DNA from: Mytilisepta virgata
Taxonomy: Eukaryota > Mollusca > Bivalvia > Mytilida > Mytilidae
NCBI GenBank assembly: GCA_028015205.1
Contig: JAPWFG010000015.1
Span: 6,634,001-6,698,000, forward strand
Length of the DNA stretch: 64,000 bases
Direction of reading: 5' to 3'
Positions 49,101 to 59,700 of the stretch are shown one piece after another. Made by a program: the position numbers and the translations under genes. Position 1 is the stretch's first letter; every line of letters starts with the position of its first letter. The notes beneath the pieces were generated by a model. The model did not search any database, was not told the origin of the DNA, and saw only the letters and a list, made by a program, of their open reading frames with translations.

Positions 49101-51108
49101 TTTATTAAATAAAAAAGCGGATACAATGAATTAATTAATTCAAACTAGTTTAATGTGGGGTAATCATTCTTTCACATCTTATTGGGTATATTCAAATACT
49201 TCTGTTTTCATACCCCATATTAACTTTTAACTTTAATCCTTTGATCACCTGATGAAACATATCTAACAGTTTAGGGTGGATTTTACCATAACATTCCACT
49301 TTCAATCAACTCTCAAGAAAGCAGAAAACATGTGGTTTAAATTGGAGATCCACTTAAAAGAAATGCAAAGCAACCCAACTTCCACCTCTATGGCATTGGT
49401 GAGCAGGCCGAAACGGACCTTGTGTGTGGCTATAACGGAAGGGGTAAATCGTTGAAAAATGCACAAATTTAATTATTAATTTGTTATATGAATCATTTGA
49501 ATTCAGTAAAAATATTGATTTTTTTATAATTATATAAAAAATCTATCAAAAGAATTTAGATTTGAATAGTTTAAATGGGATTGACAAAAGTCAGCTAGCA
49601 AGAACAAAAAAAAGAAGAATTAAAAGCAAAATTTTAAAACTTATATAAGAATATTTAAATTAAAAAAAAATAAACAAAATACTAGTAAGCTTTATTTATA
49701 TAAATCAATAAAACAAACACTGGACACAGAATTTTATGTAAACTCAAATGATATAAATAATAGACCTTATATTGCTAAATTAAGAATATGTGATCATGGT
49801 CTTCAAATTCAAAAAGGAGGATCTCTTAAAATTCCAAGAGAAAATAGATTTTGTACATTTTGCAACCTTAATGTAGTTGAAGATGAAAGCTATTTTTTAC
49901 TAGAATGCCCAAAATATTTAAATATACGAAAGCCCAAAATATTTAAATATACGAAAAGACTATATTCAAAGAGCAAAAACAGAAAATGTGACATTAAATT
50001 TTGATGAAATCAATGATAATGAATTTTTTTTTTATATTCTTACTCCATCAACACCAAAGCAAGTGAAAAATATAAGCTCTTTTATCAAAAAGTCATTGGA
50101 ACTGAGAACAGAAGACTTTTGAACCTTTCTATCTGTATTATTAAACTTGTTCTATGTTTGACCGTTCCCGTGACAGTTGCACTTGTTTCGTAATTGTGTA
50201 TAGGTCTCTGTTTTTGTCACAAGTCAATTGACTTATATGGCAATAAAATTTTTGAATTAATGACATAACTTGATCTACCAAAATGAATTCCCCAATAAGA
50301 CCTATAAGTTATATACACAGTATTGTATATATGGGCCAGTTCTGATAAAACATGTCATGGAGGAGGTCAATGTTAATACATTTATTTATGTAAATTATGT
50401 TTATTACAAAAAGCAGACATTTAAAAATTTATCCTTGCAATATCATATTATATCTCAATATCTGAAGCAGAGATCTCAGTACGTTCAATATAAGATCGTA
50501 GCACAGGGACCGAAGAATTGGAAAGATTTACCTTGTTTGATAGCTTGTCTAGCTAACTGGTCATCCAGATTCTCTTTTGCATCATCTGGAAAAATATGCA
50601 GTTATCAAAGTCACGCCATAGGGTTAAAAATGGCAAGAGTGAAAACTTTAACATGAAATATATGGAAAAGGTTCCTGTTACTGTTAGTACTAAAACAAGC
50701 AAAATTTGAATGTGCCTGCTAAGTAGCAAAACAGCGTAATTTCAAACGAAAAAAAAAGACCTATAGCCATGAAAATATAGCTCTCTTTGGACAATTGCCG
50801 TATGATCAGTTTGCTAATTACTGTGGGTCTCCTATACCATGTATACTTCTAAGACTGATTTTTTTTTAATGAAGAAATCCATTCTTTATTACAATTCTGT
50901 CCATTTTAAGTGACAATTAGGTATTCCACGGAGTGAACATGGTTCAACCTTTAGGAAACAATACTTACACATATCGAGCACAATCACATTTGTTTGTGGC
51001 GACGTCACATTGTATGCAAAAATCGATGAATTGCACACAGCAAATGGAATACTTGCTCTTATTAATATTCCATGATTTAAGGCAAAGCCAAAGGCAATAA
51101 AAAAATGA
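42115..51108 (-). CDS. Multi-exon gene: single-pass membrane protein with EGF-like domains and polyproline cytoplasmic tail
   Basis: At least six coding exons (50585-50532, 48781-48653, 46613-46479, 45866-45746, 44441-44257, 43121-42115) join with GT-AG boundaries and matching phases, giving about 540 residues. A further likely exon at 51108-50969 also fits. Order: extracellular linker, EGF-like 1, EGF-like 2, transmembrane helix, cytoplasmic tail of about 395 residues. The introns around the EGF exons are all phase 1, typical of shuffled extracellular modules. The tail is basic and Ser/Arg-rich and ends in a polyproline run, so SH3, WW, EVH1 or profilin-type partners are plausible. The signal peptide exon was not found. 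The orthologue is not recognised, so no symbol is given. The introns contain MITEs and a LINE fragment. The next gene upstream is the ACBD5-type gene, same strand. Confidence 0.75.
44257..44441 (-). CDS. EGF membrane protein, juxtamembrane cytoplasmic exon
   Basis: The acceptor TTATTTCAG|A at 44441 completes an Arg codon begun in the transmembrane exon; the donor is AAAG|GTAACA (44257/44256). It encodes about 61 residues with a PPPLPPG motif, a cluster of Cys with Phe/Leu (CEVSGLLCSEFFCFLCPK) that could be palmitoylated or bind metal, and a charged helical end (KYEKSLSKLELKK). Confidence 0.75.
45746..45866 (-). CDS. EGF membrane protein, transmembrane exon
   Basis: Between TTATTACAG|TG (45866) and AGAGAAG|GTAAGG (45746/45745). 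It encodes a short acidic stalk (TAEEIYEGE), then a helix of about 22 apolar residues starting IAIGIFGGLVLV and rich in Ile/Val, then a basic stop-transfer HFVRVNKRR. The basic side faces the cytoplasm, giving type I topology with the EGF domains outside. Phase 1 in, phase 2 out. Confidence 0.8.
45951..46230. mobile_element. Harbinger-type MITE, copy 2 (280 bp, TTA target duplication)
   Basis: The ends GGGAGGAACCATTTGATTTT and the complement ATCAAATGGTTGCTCCG are flanked by TTA at 45948-45950 and 46231-46233. Same family as 22265-22567, with internal AGGAC/AGGATCA motifs. It sits in the intron between the transmembrane exon and the second EGF exon. Confidence 0.75.
46479..46613 (-). CDS. EGF membrane protein, second EGF-like domain
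   Basis: A phase 1-1 exon. The six cysteines fall in the pattern C-x4-C-x5-C-x8-C-x1-C-x8-C (PECDSQPCREKGSC, then GFVCICKEGFDGIYC). This is a standard EGF-like fold with 1-3, 2-4, 5-6 disulphides. There is no N-terminal D-x-D/N-E calcium-binding consensus. A charged linker EEKRKKNET leads to the membrane stalk. Confidence 0.85.
46664..46808. mobile_element. Small palindromic MITE with AATAGACCAG ends
   Basis: The left end TAGCCAGACAATAGACCAGA and the complementary right end (CTGGTCTATTGCCTGGCTA) bound 145 bp. Both continue with a TTTTTCC/GGAAAAA block. A related CTATTGCC palindromic segment lies at 46960-47060. Both are intronic in the EGF gene. Confidence 0.6.
46960..47065. repeat. Palindromic segments with GTTCTATTGCC
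   Basis: GGCAATAGAACC, CGTTCTATTGCCCGATAGA and CGTTCTATTGCCGATAGA occur within about 100 bp in both senses, related to the MITE just before. Confidence 0.45.
47621..47800 (+). CDS. Coding-like fragment on the opposite strand, unrecognised
   Basis: The plus-strand frame from 47621 to the TAA at 47798-47800 reads DDEVFRKDYQLSTFIPDGGH and later KVYRGAEGWYNLNAHGSKRR. Residue choice and GC-richer codons look like real protein, unlike the longer overlapping frame at 47565-47909. There is no ATG in frame. It lies in an intron of the EGF gene and is likely a transposon fragment. Family not recognised. Confidence 0.2.
   Translation, partial: SPSDDEVFRKDYQLSTFIPDGGHWDFTIRKHSLHPEAEPKVYRGAEGWYNLNAHGSKRR
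48075..48290 (-). pseudogene. LINE reverse transcriptase C-terminal tail fragment
   Basis: The minus frame reads LKSLQKYQINTCRNFY, ISEHCLSVKRGRYKKIPR, then RVCKFCANYVEDEKHFF. This is the C-terminal Cys-containing tail common in non-LTR retrotransposon ORF2 proteins (basic R-Y-K-x-I-P-R, then C-x2-C and E-D-E-x-H-F). It is isolated, with no catalytic core nearby. Intronic in the EGF gene. Confidence 0.6.
48653..48781 (-). CDS. EGF membrane protein, first EGF-like domain
   Basis: Acceptor CTATTTTTAG|AA, donor GAAT|GTAGGT, phase 1-1. The cysteines follow C-x4-C-x5-C-x11-C-x1-C-x8-C (NPCLAAPCAHGGVC, then FTCKCPLGYKGRWC), with the usual HGG and G-Y-x-G near the last Cys. Non-calcium EGF type. Confidence 0.85.
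49580..50115 (+). pseudogene. LINE reverse transcriptase C-terminal tail fragment, second
   Basis: Reads FYVNSNDINNRPYIAKLRI, GGSLKIPRENRFCTFCNL, VEDESYFLLECPKYL and, after a short CCCAAAATATTTAAATATAC duplication that shifts frame, DYIQRAKTENVTLNFDEIN and FIKKSLELRTEDF. It is the same tail type as at 48.1 kb but in the opposite orientation and from a different subfamily. The 3' part after 50115 resembles a LINE 3' UTR ending near 50257. Confidence 0.65.
50532..50585 (-). CDS. EGF membrane protein, short linker exon
   Basis: A 54-bp phase 1-1 exon between TATTTTTCCAG|AT and AACAAG|GTAAAT. It encodes DAKENLDDQLARQAIKQ plus split codons, a charged helix-like linker before EGF 1. The only open phase fits both neighbours, which supports it despite its size. 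Confidence 0.65.
50969..51108 (-). CDS. EGF membrane protein, probable upstream ectodomain exon
   Basis: It ends at a perfect donor (GATATGT|GTAAGT, 50969/50968) in phase 1, which joins in frame to the 50585 exon. The frame reads HFFIAFGFALNHGILIRAS, one Cys (AVCNSSIFAYNVTSPQ) and NVIVLDM; NSS and NVT are potential N-glycosylation sites. The acceptor is uncertain: CCAATAG|T at 51108 is possible, and the frame is closed a little further upstream by a TAA. Domain type not recognised. Confidence 0.45.
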
Positions 51109-51437
51109 CTATTGGATACAAAAGGCAGAGGAATTTATTCTTTAAAATAAATATTTGAAATGGTCCAGAAAAAACTATCTGCAGTTAAAAATGACACAGC
51201 AAATGAATGTAATGTGTCATTTTGTTTGTGTGTGTGTACTCAAATTCAATACGCCAGAAGCGATTGTTTTGTCTTTTGATTAGAGACAGATTAGAAAATT
51301 ATCTTGTCATGACACAAGGAAAATCCAAATTTAAACCCCACATTTTTATACCCTAAAGTTTGTATAACTTCGCCTAAGCAGACTAGATGTAGAACATAAA
51401 AATGATGCTCGAATATTCATTGACATTCTTTTTACTT

Positions 51438-51629
51438 TTATATCGTACTTTTTACCAATCTCCTTCTTCTAATCAGCCTTAAATATCTTTTGAATCGGGT
51501 TATAGTTTCAAAGACATCTTGACGGTTGAGTTGACCGGATGCCCCTTTTGTATCGGACATTATATACTCGAGCTGAAAAATGTTGAACATGATCAAATAT
51601 TTTAAAAGCCATGTCCCCGAGACGGCCAT
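51438..51629 (-). CDS. Small ORF or first exon, basic C-terminal part
   Basis: The ATG has good context (AAAATGGCC). The 63-codon frame begins MAVSGTWLLKYLIMFNIF, weakly hydrophobic enough for a signal or anchor. It continues with a polar part and ends FKRYLRLIRRRRL, where a GT (TTG|GTAAAA) may be a donor. The phase at that donor does not match the next known exon of the EGF gene, so membership in that gene is unproven. A GTGACGTCG motif lies about 15 bp upstream, as at a promoter. Confidence 0.3.
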   Translation of the reverse strand: MAVSGTWLLKYLIMFNIFQLEYIMSDTKGASGQLNRQDVFETITRFKRYLRLIRRRRLVKSTI

Positions 51630-51954
51630 TTTTGTTCACAAGTGACGTCGAATGTCGTTTCTAACGTCAACTAGGTTATCTCCCTTACCCCACACTTCTC
51701 TCTCTAACTCTAAGTAAGTAGGTATAAAGTAATAGCTTTATTAAAAACATGAAAAAGGTAACACAGTTAGCTTTAGTAAACTAATCTTCCCTGTGGCCCT
51801 CAATTAAAATGTAAACTAACAAAATACACAAAATAAATTAATCTAACATTGATACAATTTATACAAAGATCCACATCATGCATAAGTTACATTGAAACAA
51901 TAGAATATCTCGCCTTTCAATACTGTGACTAAAAGTTGACGAATTTAGAAAGCT

Positions 51955-52310
51955 TCACGGAGTTTTAGGTAATCTGTAGAATTTATTTTGAAGGTTTCTA
52001 TATTTTTATTCAGTTTTAGGTCTGTTGGGAAAGAATTCCATAAAATAAAGAAGTAGGCCTAACAACTAGTAAATTTGTATTTGGCCGAGGTACAAAGAAG
52101 TTTCTATTTTTGGTTGATCGTAGAGAATTAGATGAAGGATTATTCCAATTCGAGAATATGTTCAGCCCAGGATAAACAGTTGTCAATTGCAACACCTAAT
52201 AATTTTTCATATTTAATATTATCTAGCAATGTATTATTAAAGAAAACATAATTGATAGTATCATGAGTATTGTGCAAAGACTTATCAACCTTATTCGGTG
52301 TTCAGACGTT
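51955..52310 (-). pseudogene. LINE reverse transcriptase C-terminal fragment, third
   Basis: Minus frames read NNTLLDNIKYEKLLGVAID and LSWAEHI, then, after stops and a shift, LWNSFPTDLKLNKNIETFK. The YLGVxID...LSW..H and LWNxLP...FK motifs are the thumb and C-terminal region of non-LTR reverse transcriptases. Decayed. Confidence 0.7.
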
Positions 52311-52740
52311 TCTTGAGGGTCTATGTGAGAAAACAAAAATAAATATCTTAATGCATCAAAACTTAGTGATATCAGAAGAATGAGCACCAGAGGACATGAC
52401 AAAGCACCGGGATATTATTAACAATTTCAATTTGATTGTGGAAAGTACATGTACTTTACAATTTTTGTATAATAATTTGGGACAGTTTATACCAAAATTT
52501 CAAGTTGAACATTGCTGCTCATCTACCGATGAAACGCAATATCATTGCATTACTTAAGAAATTTAAACTGCCGCTTTACCCTGTGAAAATTGAGGCAAGA
52601 GTGTAAGTCGCAAGCTTAAATTGACATTTTCAAATTCAACCACTGTGGACCCAAATTTCTTAAAATTCAAAAAACTTTATTTTGCGCATTTTATATGTAT
52701 ACGTAGGTAGTGATTGAAAAATGCATAAACTTAAAAACTG

Positions 52741-53115
52741 AACTAGAGGCTCCCAGGCGCCTGTATCACTCACCTGGACTATGTCCATCTTGACTGGCGA
52801 CGTATCAAGTTCCATCTGGCTCACTGGTTTCAAACAAGATCTTTCAGTAATTTTTCCGCTTATGTCCTATGTTAAACACTGATGGGTAGGGTCATAGGAT
52901 ATAATTCTGAAAGAGGACCACATAAGGACCATTGCTGTCAAGTTGGCCAAGTTTTTTCAGACAAGATCTTTTATTAAATTCCCCATAGGGTCCTATGTTA
53001 AACTATGTTCGGCTCTGGCGGCCATCTGGGTCATCAGATACAATTCTCAAAGAGGACGACCTAAGTACCATTGCTGGTAATTTTGGTCCAATTGGCCAAG
53101 TGGTTTCAGACAAGA
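52741..53115 (+). repeat. CTCACCTGG dispersed repeat, 5' truncated-length copy
   Basis: Starts AACTAGAGGCTCCCAGGCGC, then CTGTATCACTCACCTGG. It contains two modules with TCTGAAAGAGGACC and CCATAGGGTCCTATGTTAAA, then stops without the usual 3' end. Confidence 0.75.
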
Positions 53116-56100
53116 CAATTGGGACAATGTAACGATCACTGTTCCCTCTTGGTTAGTTTTGGAATGGGGCATAGATATTATTGTCTTTGTTGTAATCAGA
53201 GACTCTTCCACTGTCAAAGCCAGCACAACTATTTAATCATTGAACTGATAAGGACTAATGAAGAATTTTATTACAGGTGCGTTCAACATATTTCAGACTT
53301 CATATTCTTGCTGAAAAGTCATGGTTTTACAAAAATTCTGTACATTTCAAATTTAAAGTCATGGTTTAACTTTGGAAACAAAAAATGCACTTGTCCAACA
53401 TCATACAAAATCTAGAAAATATGAAATATATAAGGATTGTAATAGCAAAGACTTGTTTTAACTAAGAAAACAAAAGATATTGTCTAAGTTTTTATTGACA
53501 CCATAAAGGTAGGACAGACAGTAGGGGATTTGTGCATTTCAGTGAAAAATGGATCCCTGGTATAGTTATACTGCTATAAATGAAACTCCATAAATTTGTC
53601 ATCAAATTTATTTAAAATCATTTAACAATATCACAGACTGAAATCAATGTCACTTTAAAATTCAAATCATCTCATACATCTCATACATACCCCTGAATAA
53701 TATTTCATTGTGAAAAGACATGCAAAGAAGAGTTTGTTTATTTCAATGAGGCTTGTAACGAAACCAATCTTTTAACATAGTATGTGTAATTTCCCTGTCC
53801 TATTGCTATTTAAACAGTGTATTTTAGAGGCCTATTGCAAATTTTTTATAATAAAATCAGGCTTATAATGAAAAGATTTTTTAACCACAAACAATGTTTT
53901 CAGCTTTCTATCAAGTCACTTGACATAACAAATTATGGAAATTTTTTTTTAAACAAATTGATTACTTTTCTGCTTTTACGGCTATTATAAGAAAGTCTGA
54001 CATTGCTGTTACCAGAAATTGACGGGGCAAAAATTTCTGAATTTCTTAATGATAGTAATCATGTTTTTTTTATATATTCAAACTTTCCTTCACATTCTCT
54101 TTTGTATTGGAAACAAAAATCATCAGTAATTACAGAGAATATTGTTTCAGACTGACACTAGTCATGATACTTCATCAAGGTGAGTAACACTGCAGGTTTC
54201 TGTTGCCTACAATTAAATAAGATCATCTGTCCCCTAGAAATTGTTATAAACAAACTCTAGTGTATATACATATCAAACAATAAAAATATGCTTTGCATCA
54301 TCTGTATTTATTATTGTTGTCTTTGAAATATGATAATAATTCAAGGTTAATTAAGGCAATTCATTAAAATGTTGTAAATAGGTTTACAGATAAGTGGCAA
54401 TTTGTTTTCTCATACTGACTTAACAGGTTATGATTAAAAAAAATGAAAAATGTATACAAAAAGAATGCAATTTCAGTTGAAAAAATAAAGAAAAAAGCAA
54501 ACAAGATGACATGACACCATTCTTTATTTATTAAGAATAATCACTGTCTGGTGCTACATGCTTGCTGTACTATCCAAACAAACAACTTTATTTTTCCACT
54601 GGAAAATCACTTTCAAAATTCATTCCGTCAGTTTTTAGCCGTTGAATAATAAAAATTTTTTTCTATTGATAAAAGAATCCAGATAACATGAGAACAAGAG
54701 ATCAATCTCATTAAAAAAATGTTTTTTTTTCATCACAATTTGCAGGAATTGCACTAATTTCTGTTTAGCTAAGTATGTTTAAAAAGATATGGAATTTTTG
54801 TGACTTTTTCCTGTAAAAATATTTTTATTACAGATTACAAAATTTTTATTTCAAAAATTCATTGTTACCTCCCTTTACATAAAATACTCAGCTTGATGTA
54901 GCCATTCCACCTAACGCCAGGCGGAGCTGTTTTTCAGGAAGTTATTTAAAAACTGGGTTAAAAATATTCATCACCTATCTACAGACAATTTGGGTACCAG
55001 ATCGAATGTTTACAATCGCTCTTTCCGCCCAGTGCTGCACCTAGCGTTAACTAGAATTGCTACTTGATGCACATATATAAATGTATTGTACTTGTACTTC
55101 ATCTCACATTCTGTTTATAAAAATAATAATCTGGTTTGTTTCATGACCTAACAAATTATTACATTCTTCAATTCTAAATCAACACAGTCACATTTTATCA
55201 AAAACATGCATCTGAGTGAACACATTTACATAATAATGATCAAGTTTCATTCCTTTCAAACCAATTAGTGATCTATTAATTTATGCAGTATTAAACATAA
55301 TCATAATGAACACATGAACAATATTTCACAACTCTTTATCATAAGTGAAAATTCTGATTTTACAGAAATAAATTATCTGGTTTTATTAAAGACAATAATG
55401 TGAACTTCAATAACGTGAGCTTACAATCTACTGATGTGATAAAATACGGCACAACCAACATGGCAACAACGTGTGATTTTGATTAATTTTTAGCACAACT
55501 TTTCTTATAGCTACAGTGAGGGTCATCATACCTTTTCTATATCCCTCGCAATGCAGAATAAACATGCACCAACTATAACACAATCTTTAATGCAATAAGA
55601 TAAATATGTGATGGATATATAAGTTTATTACTAAACTAATGAGAAATCTTATTTTTAATGTGTTCCAATATCTATCTAAGATTGTCAACACATATTTACA
55701 ATGTAAATAAATATCTATAATTGTTAATATGTCTTATTTGATTTCAAAATGAACAACATGTAGTTATTTACAATGCCTCAAAAAATTAGGCAATAAAAAT
55801 TGATAATCTTGTTCTTGGATACTTGATTTACAAAGAATACTATGAAAGATTTACTCATAGTAAACCAATTTTTGTTGATTTTGTCCTACGGATCAATCCA
55901 CAAATTTTAAGAACCCAATGAAATATGAATTGTTCTTACCATTATATGTTTTTGATACAGCCATTAATGATCACATACATTTTTAAGCTGAAATTAACCA
56001 TTAATTACACTTCAAAAGAAATTAATTTGACATTAAACTGTTTATTTATCATCCCAAAATCAATCCCAACCTGTATTTCTTATAGAGGATCAATGTGGTA

Positions 56101-56694
56101 AAATATCATAAAGATATTTTCAATAGAACAAATGTAAATGAGTGGGAACCTAACTGTCTATGGACACAGACGCCAGCATATGACGACAGCCTCATACCAC
56201 ATGTACCATAATACGACCACAAATATTTGCGATCTTATTAAAATGAAATGTCTTTACCTAAGAGACATTATTTTTATGAAAGTTGTGTAATACACACAAT
56301 TTTAATACAGGTTCATGACCAGTTGCTTTATAATCATTTAATGAATTCTGAATGATTAGTGTGTTTATTTCCATATTTCCATACTTATTTTTGGAAAACC
56401 CCTGATCTATTATTATCACTGCTAGGACTTCAGATTATAATCTTGTCATAGATTTCAACACAAAATGTACTTCCATGTGGATTAAATTGTACATGTATGC
56501 AAGCTACAATATTATTATGGATTTCCTGAAAATTTATAATGTCCAGTAAAATCATTGAAATGTTTTCTTTATAAAATCAAATTTATAATAATGCTTGTGG
56601 ATTAAAAAACATAATATAATTCTGATTCGAATATTTTCCATATCACAATGACATCTTATTGGTAGTTTCAGCAATCAACTTCTAGATCACTTTG
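53116..56694. other. Long AT-rich intergenic stretch / probable 3' UTR of the ACBD5-type gene
   Basis: No exon recognised on either strand. The part next to 56694 is probably 3' UTR. Around 54897-55050 two short blocks (CCTAACGCCAGGCGGAGC and the opposed CCGCCCAGTGCTGCACCTAGCG) may be ends of a small element. Confidence 0.4.
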
Positions 56695-56760
56695 TTATTT
56701 CTCACTCTGATTAAAAACATTTGTAGCAGCATTTTCTGTTATAGCAGTCTTCACCTTTCT
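56695..56760 (-). CDS. ACBD5: ACBD5-type gene, last exon (two possible acceptors)
   Basis: The acceptor region reads TTTTACAGAG|AAAGG. Using the first AG (exon from 56760) gives RRER and a stop. Using the second AG (exon from 56758) gives RRKVKTAITENAATNV and more, to the TAA at 56695-56697. The basic residues right after the anchor are typical for peroxisomal tail-anchor targeting in either case. Confidence 0.5.
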   Translation of the reverse strand, partial: RKVKTAITENAATNVFNQSEK

Positions 56761-59700
56761 CTGTAAAATACAATGAATAATCAAATATAAATTTTATTCA
56801 AAATTTAGTGGAATAAAATAGAAAAAAAAATTAAGTCTAGTATAGGGTGTCCTAACAATCACATCTTATTGTGTAAACATTTTGCATGAAAAATAAGAGG
56901 TGAAATTATATGATGGTAATATATAAAACCATGGCTGGTTAAGGAACATAAATTGTCATTTAACAAAACTGACTTTTCATGAAACACAGTTCAATATATA
57001 AAAATTTAAACAGACAGCTGCCAAGGTGATAGTAGTTAAATATCAACCTACCTCCTCTTCCTTGATAAAAACCAGTATACTACCATGGGCCAAATCACCA
57101 CAAACAGAAATGTTCTCCCAGATAAATCAGGAAAAGGCCACCATCTTGAGCTCTGAAAATTTAAATTTTAAAATTTTTATTCCCTAAATTTCCATCCCTG
57201 AACAACTTGTAAAAGTACTGTAAATGATTGATGGAAGGATGAATTATTGTGTAATGTCCAGTGCCAACTGTTAAGTGCATATCAGAACGAGAACATTGAT
57301 TTAACATGAATATGAATCCTGCTTTGTACTAGACCGACATTTCGAGCTGGATTTTTAACATGCTAGGTCACGGGGTAACAGTCCGTAGAAGACATATCAC
57401 CAAACCAAATTAATCTCAATCCTACATGCTGTGTTCTTGGTGGAGAAGCAGCAAATACTAATTTCAGTGTAATATTAGAAAATGTATAAACCTTGATCAA
57501 CATTTAGCAATGAAATTAGCTCAAAACAATGAGGCCATCTAGATCTTGTAAAAAGGTGCAAAATTTCCTTCATGTTGAAGAACTCCATGTAAATACTAAG
57601 ATGAAAAAACAGTGATTAATAAGCATAAAAACTAAGACACAGTCTACATCAAAACCCTTCTCACCAAATAGACCTTTAGGGCTACCATGGTAAAACTTTT
57701 CCTTGACTGAACTCAATACTAACTAGAGGCTCTCAAGAGCCTGTATTGCTCACCTGGATTTAACTTTTCACCTTGAGCAGACCTAAAAATTTAAGTGTTG
57801 CAGTCAATTTGGCTGTTTTTTCTATAGGATTCTATGTTAAAATAATTTCAGCTGTGGCAGTCATCTTGGTTTAGTTCAGGTCAACGGATACATTTCTAAA
57901 AGAGAACCATCTAAGGACCATTTCTGCTAAGTCTTGTTCTAACTGGCTAAGCGGTTTCAGAGAGATTTTTAAATGAATTTTCCTATAGGGTCCAATATTT
58001 AACAAAGTTCGGTGTGGCAGCCATCTTGGTTGACAATCCGGGTGATCGGACATATTTCTGAAAGAGGACCTCCTAAGGACCAATGCTGCCAAGTCTGGCT
58101 CCAATATGTCAAGTGGTTTCAGACAAGAAGATTTTTCAATGAATTTTTCCATAGGGCCCTATGTTAAACTAAGTTCTGGTGTCGCTGCCATCTTGGTTGA
58201 CAGTCCGGGTCATTGGACAAATTTCTGAAAGAGAACCTCCTAAGAACTATTACTGCCAACTTTGGTTCCAACTGGACTTGTAGTTTTATATAAGAAGATT
58301 TTTGAAAGTCACCCCCCCCCCCCTTTTTTTTCTATTTTTAGTAACAGCAGCCATCTCGGTTGGAAGTCGGGGATGCCAGACATAATTTTGGAAGGGGGCC
58401 ACCTAAGGACCATTCCACAAAAAGTTTGGTCTCAATTGGCCAAGTGGTTTGAGAGGAAAAGATCTTTAAAGGAAAGTTTACGCTGGATGCCATCTTTAAA
58501 GGGCAAAAACTCCTATAACGGGTCAATCAATGATTTTGGTCATGTTGACTTATTTGTAGATCTTACTTTGTTGAACATTTCTGCAGTTTACAATTTGTCT
58601 TTATCTATAATAATATTCAAGATAATAACATAAAACTGCAAAATTTCCTTAAAATTAATAATTCAGGGGCAATAACCCAACAAAGGGTTGACTGATTCGT
58701 CTGAAAATTTCATGACAGGTAGATCTTGACCTGATGAACATTTTTATCCCATGTCAGTTTTGCTCTAATTGCTTTAGTTTTTGAGATATAAGACAAAAAC
58801 TGCAGTTTACCCCTATGTTCTATTTATGTTCTATTTGTCGGCCATGTTGGTTGGCAGGCAGGGTCATCGGACACATTTTTTAAACTAGATACCCTAATGA
58901 TGCTTGTGGCCAAGTTTGGTTCAATTTGGCCCAGTAGTTTCAGAGGAGAAGATTTTTGTAAAAGTTAACGGATGACGACGGACGACGGACGCCAAGTGAT
59001 GAGAAAAGCTCACTTGACCCTTTGGGTCAGGTGAGCTAACAAGATGTACTGTGAACCATTGCTCACTAGTGATATCCCTGATAAGGTTGAAAATAAATGA
59101 AATAGTCAAACAAGAAGCTAATGTCGCCTTGGTCCAAAAATGTATCCCACGATATGGCATACCTATAGAAGGCTTGTGACAAAATATCAAGTGGCTTTGA
59201 TTAGTAGTTGCAGAGAAAAGTGTGATGAAAAATTTTCTTACAGCTAGATGGAGGACTGCAAGGACGGACGGAACCACAAGCGTAAAACAGTATACCCCTC
59301 TCTCCTTTAGAGTGGGGGTATAATCAAGCTTAGCGGAATAATGGAATTTTATACTAGAGCCCCTGAACTAGTGATTCATAATTTTACTAGCCTGAAATAT
59401 TTTACTAAACATGAACTTTTGGCTAGTGGTTAAAGGCACAGTCTGATGATCAAGAAGAGTAATAAACATACATTTTTACTACAGCTTTGCTTGAACTTGT
59501 CACAGGTTTGATTTTTGTAGATAGTATTTATCTACCATATCCTTTTACACCCATTATTGTAGCCTTCAATCATATGTAACAGATCACATCTCCAATATAC
59601 TAAATGGTCTGCCCTTGATCTATATTAAATCAGAAGCCTCAGTTGACTATATTTTCTCGGGGTAACGATATACTCCGTCACCCTCTTAGAAATGTGTTAT

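Noticed and set aside
51438..51629. Assigning this ORF as the signal-peptide exon of the EGF gene
   Set aside because: Its candidate donor is phase 0, while the known next exon needs another phase; kept only as a low-confidence ORF.
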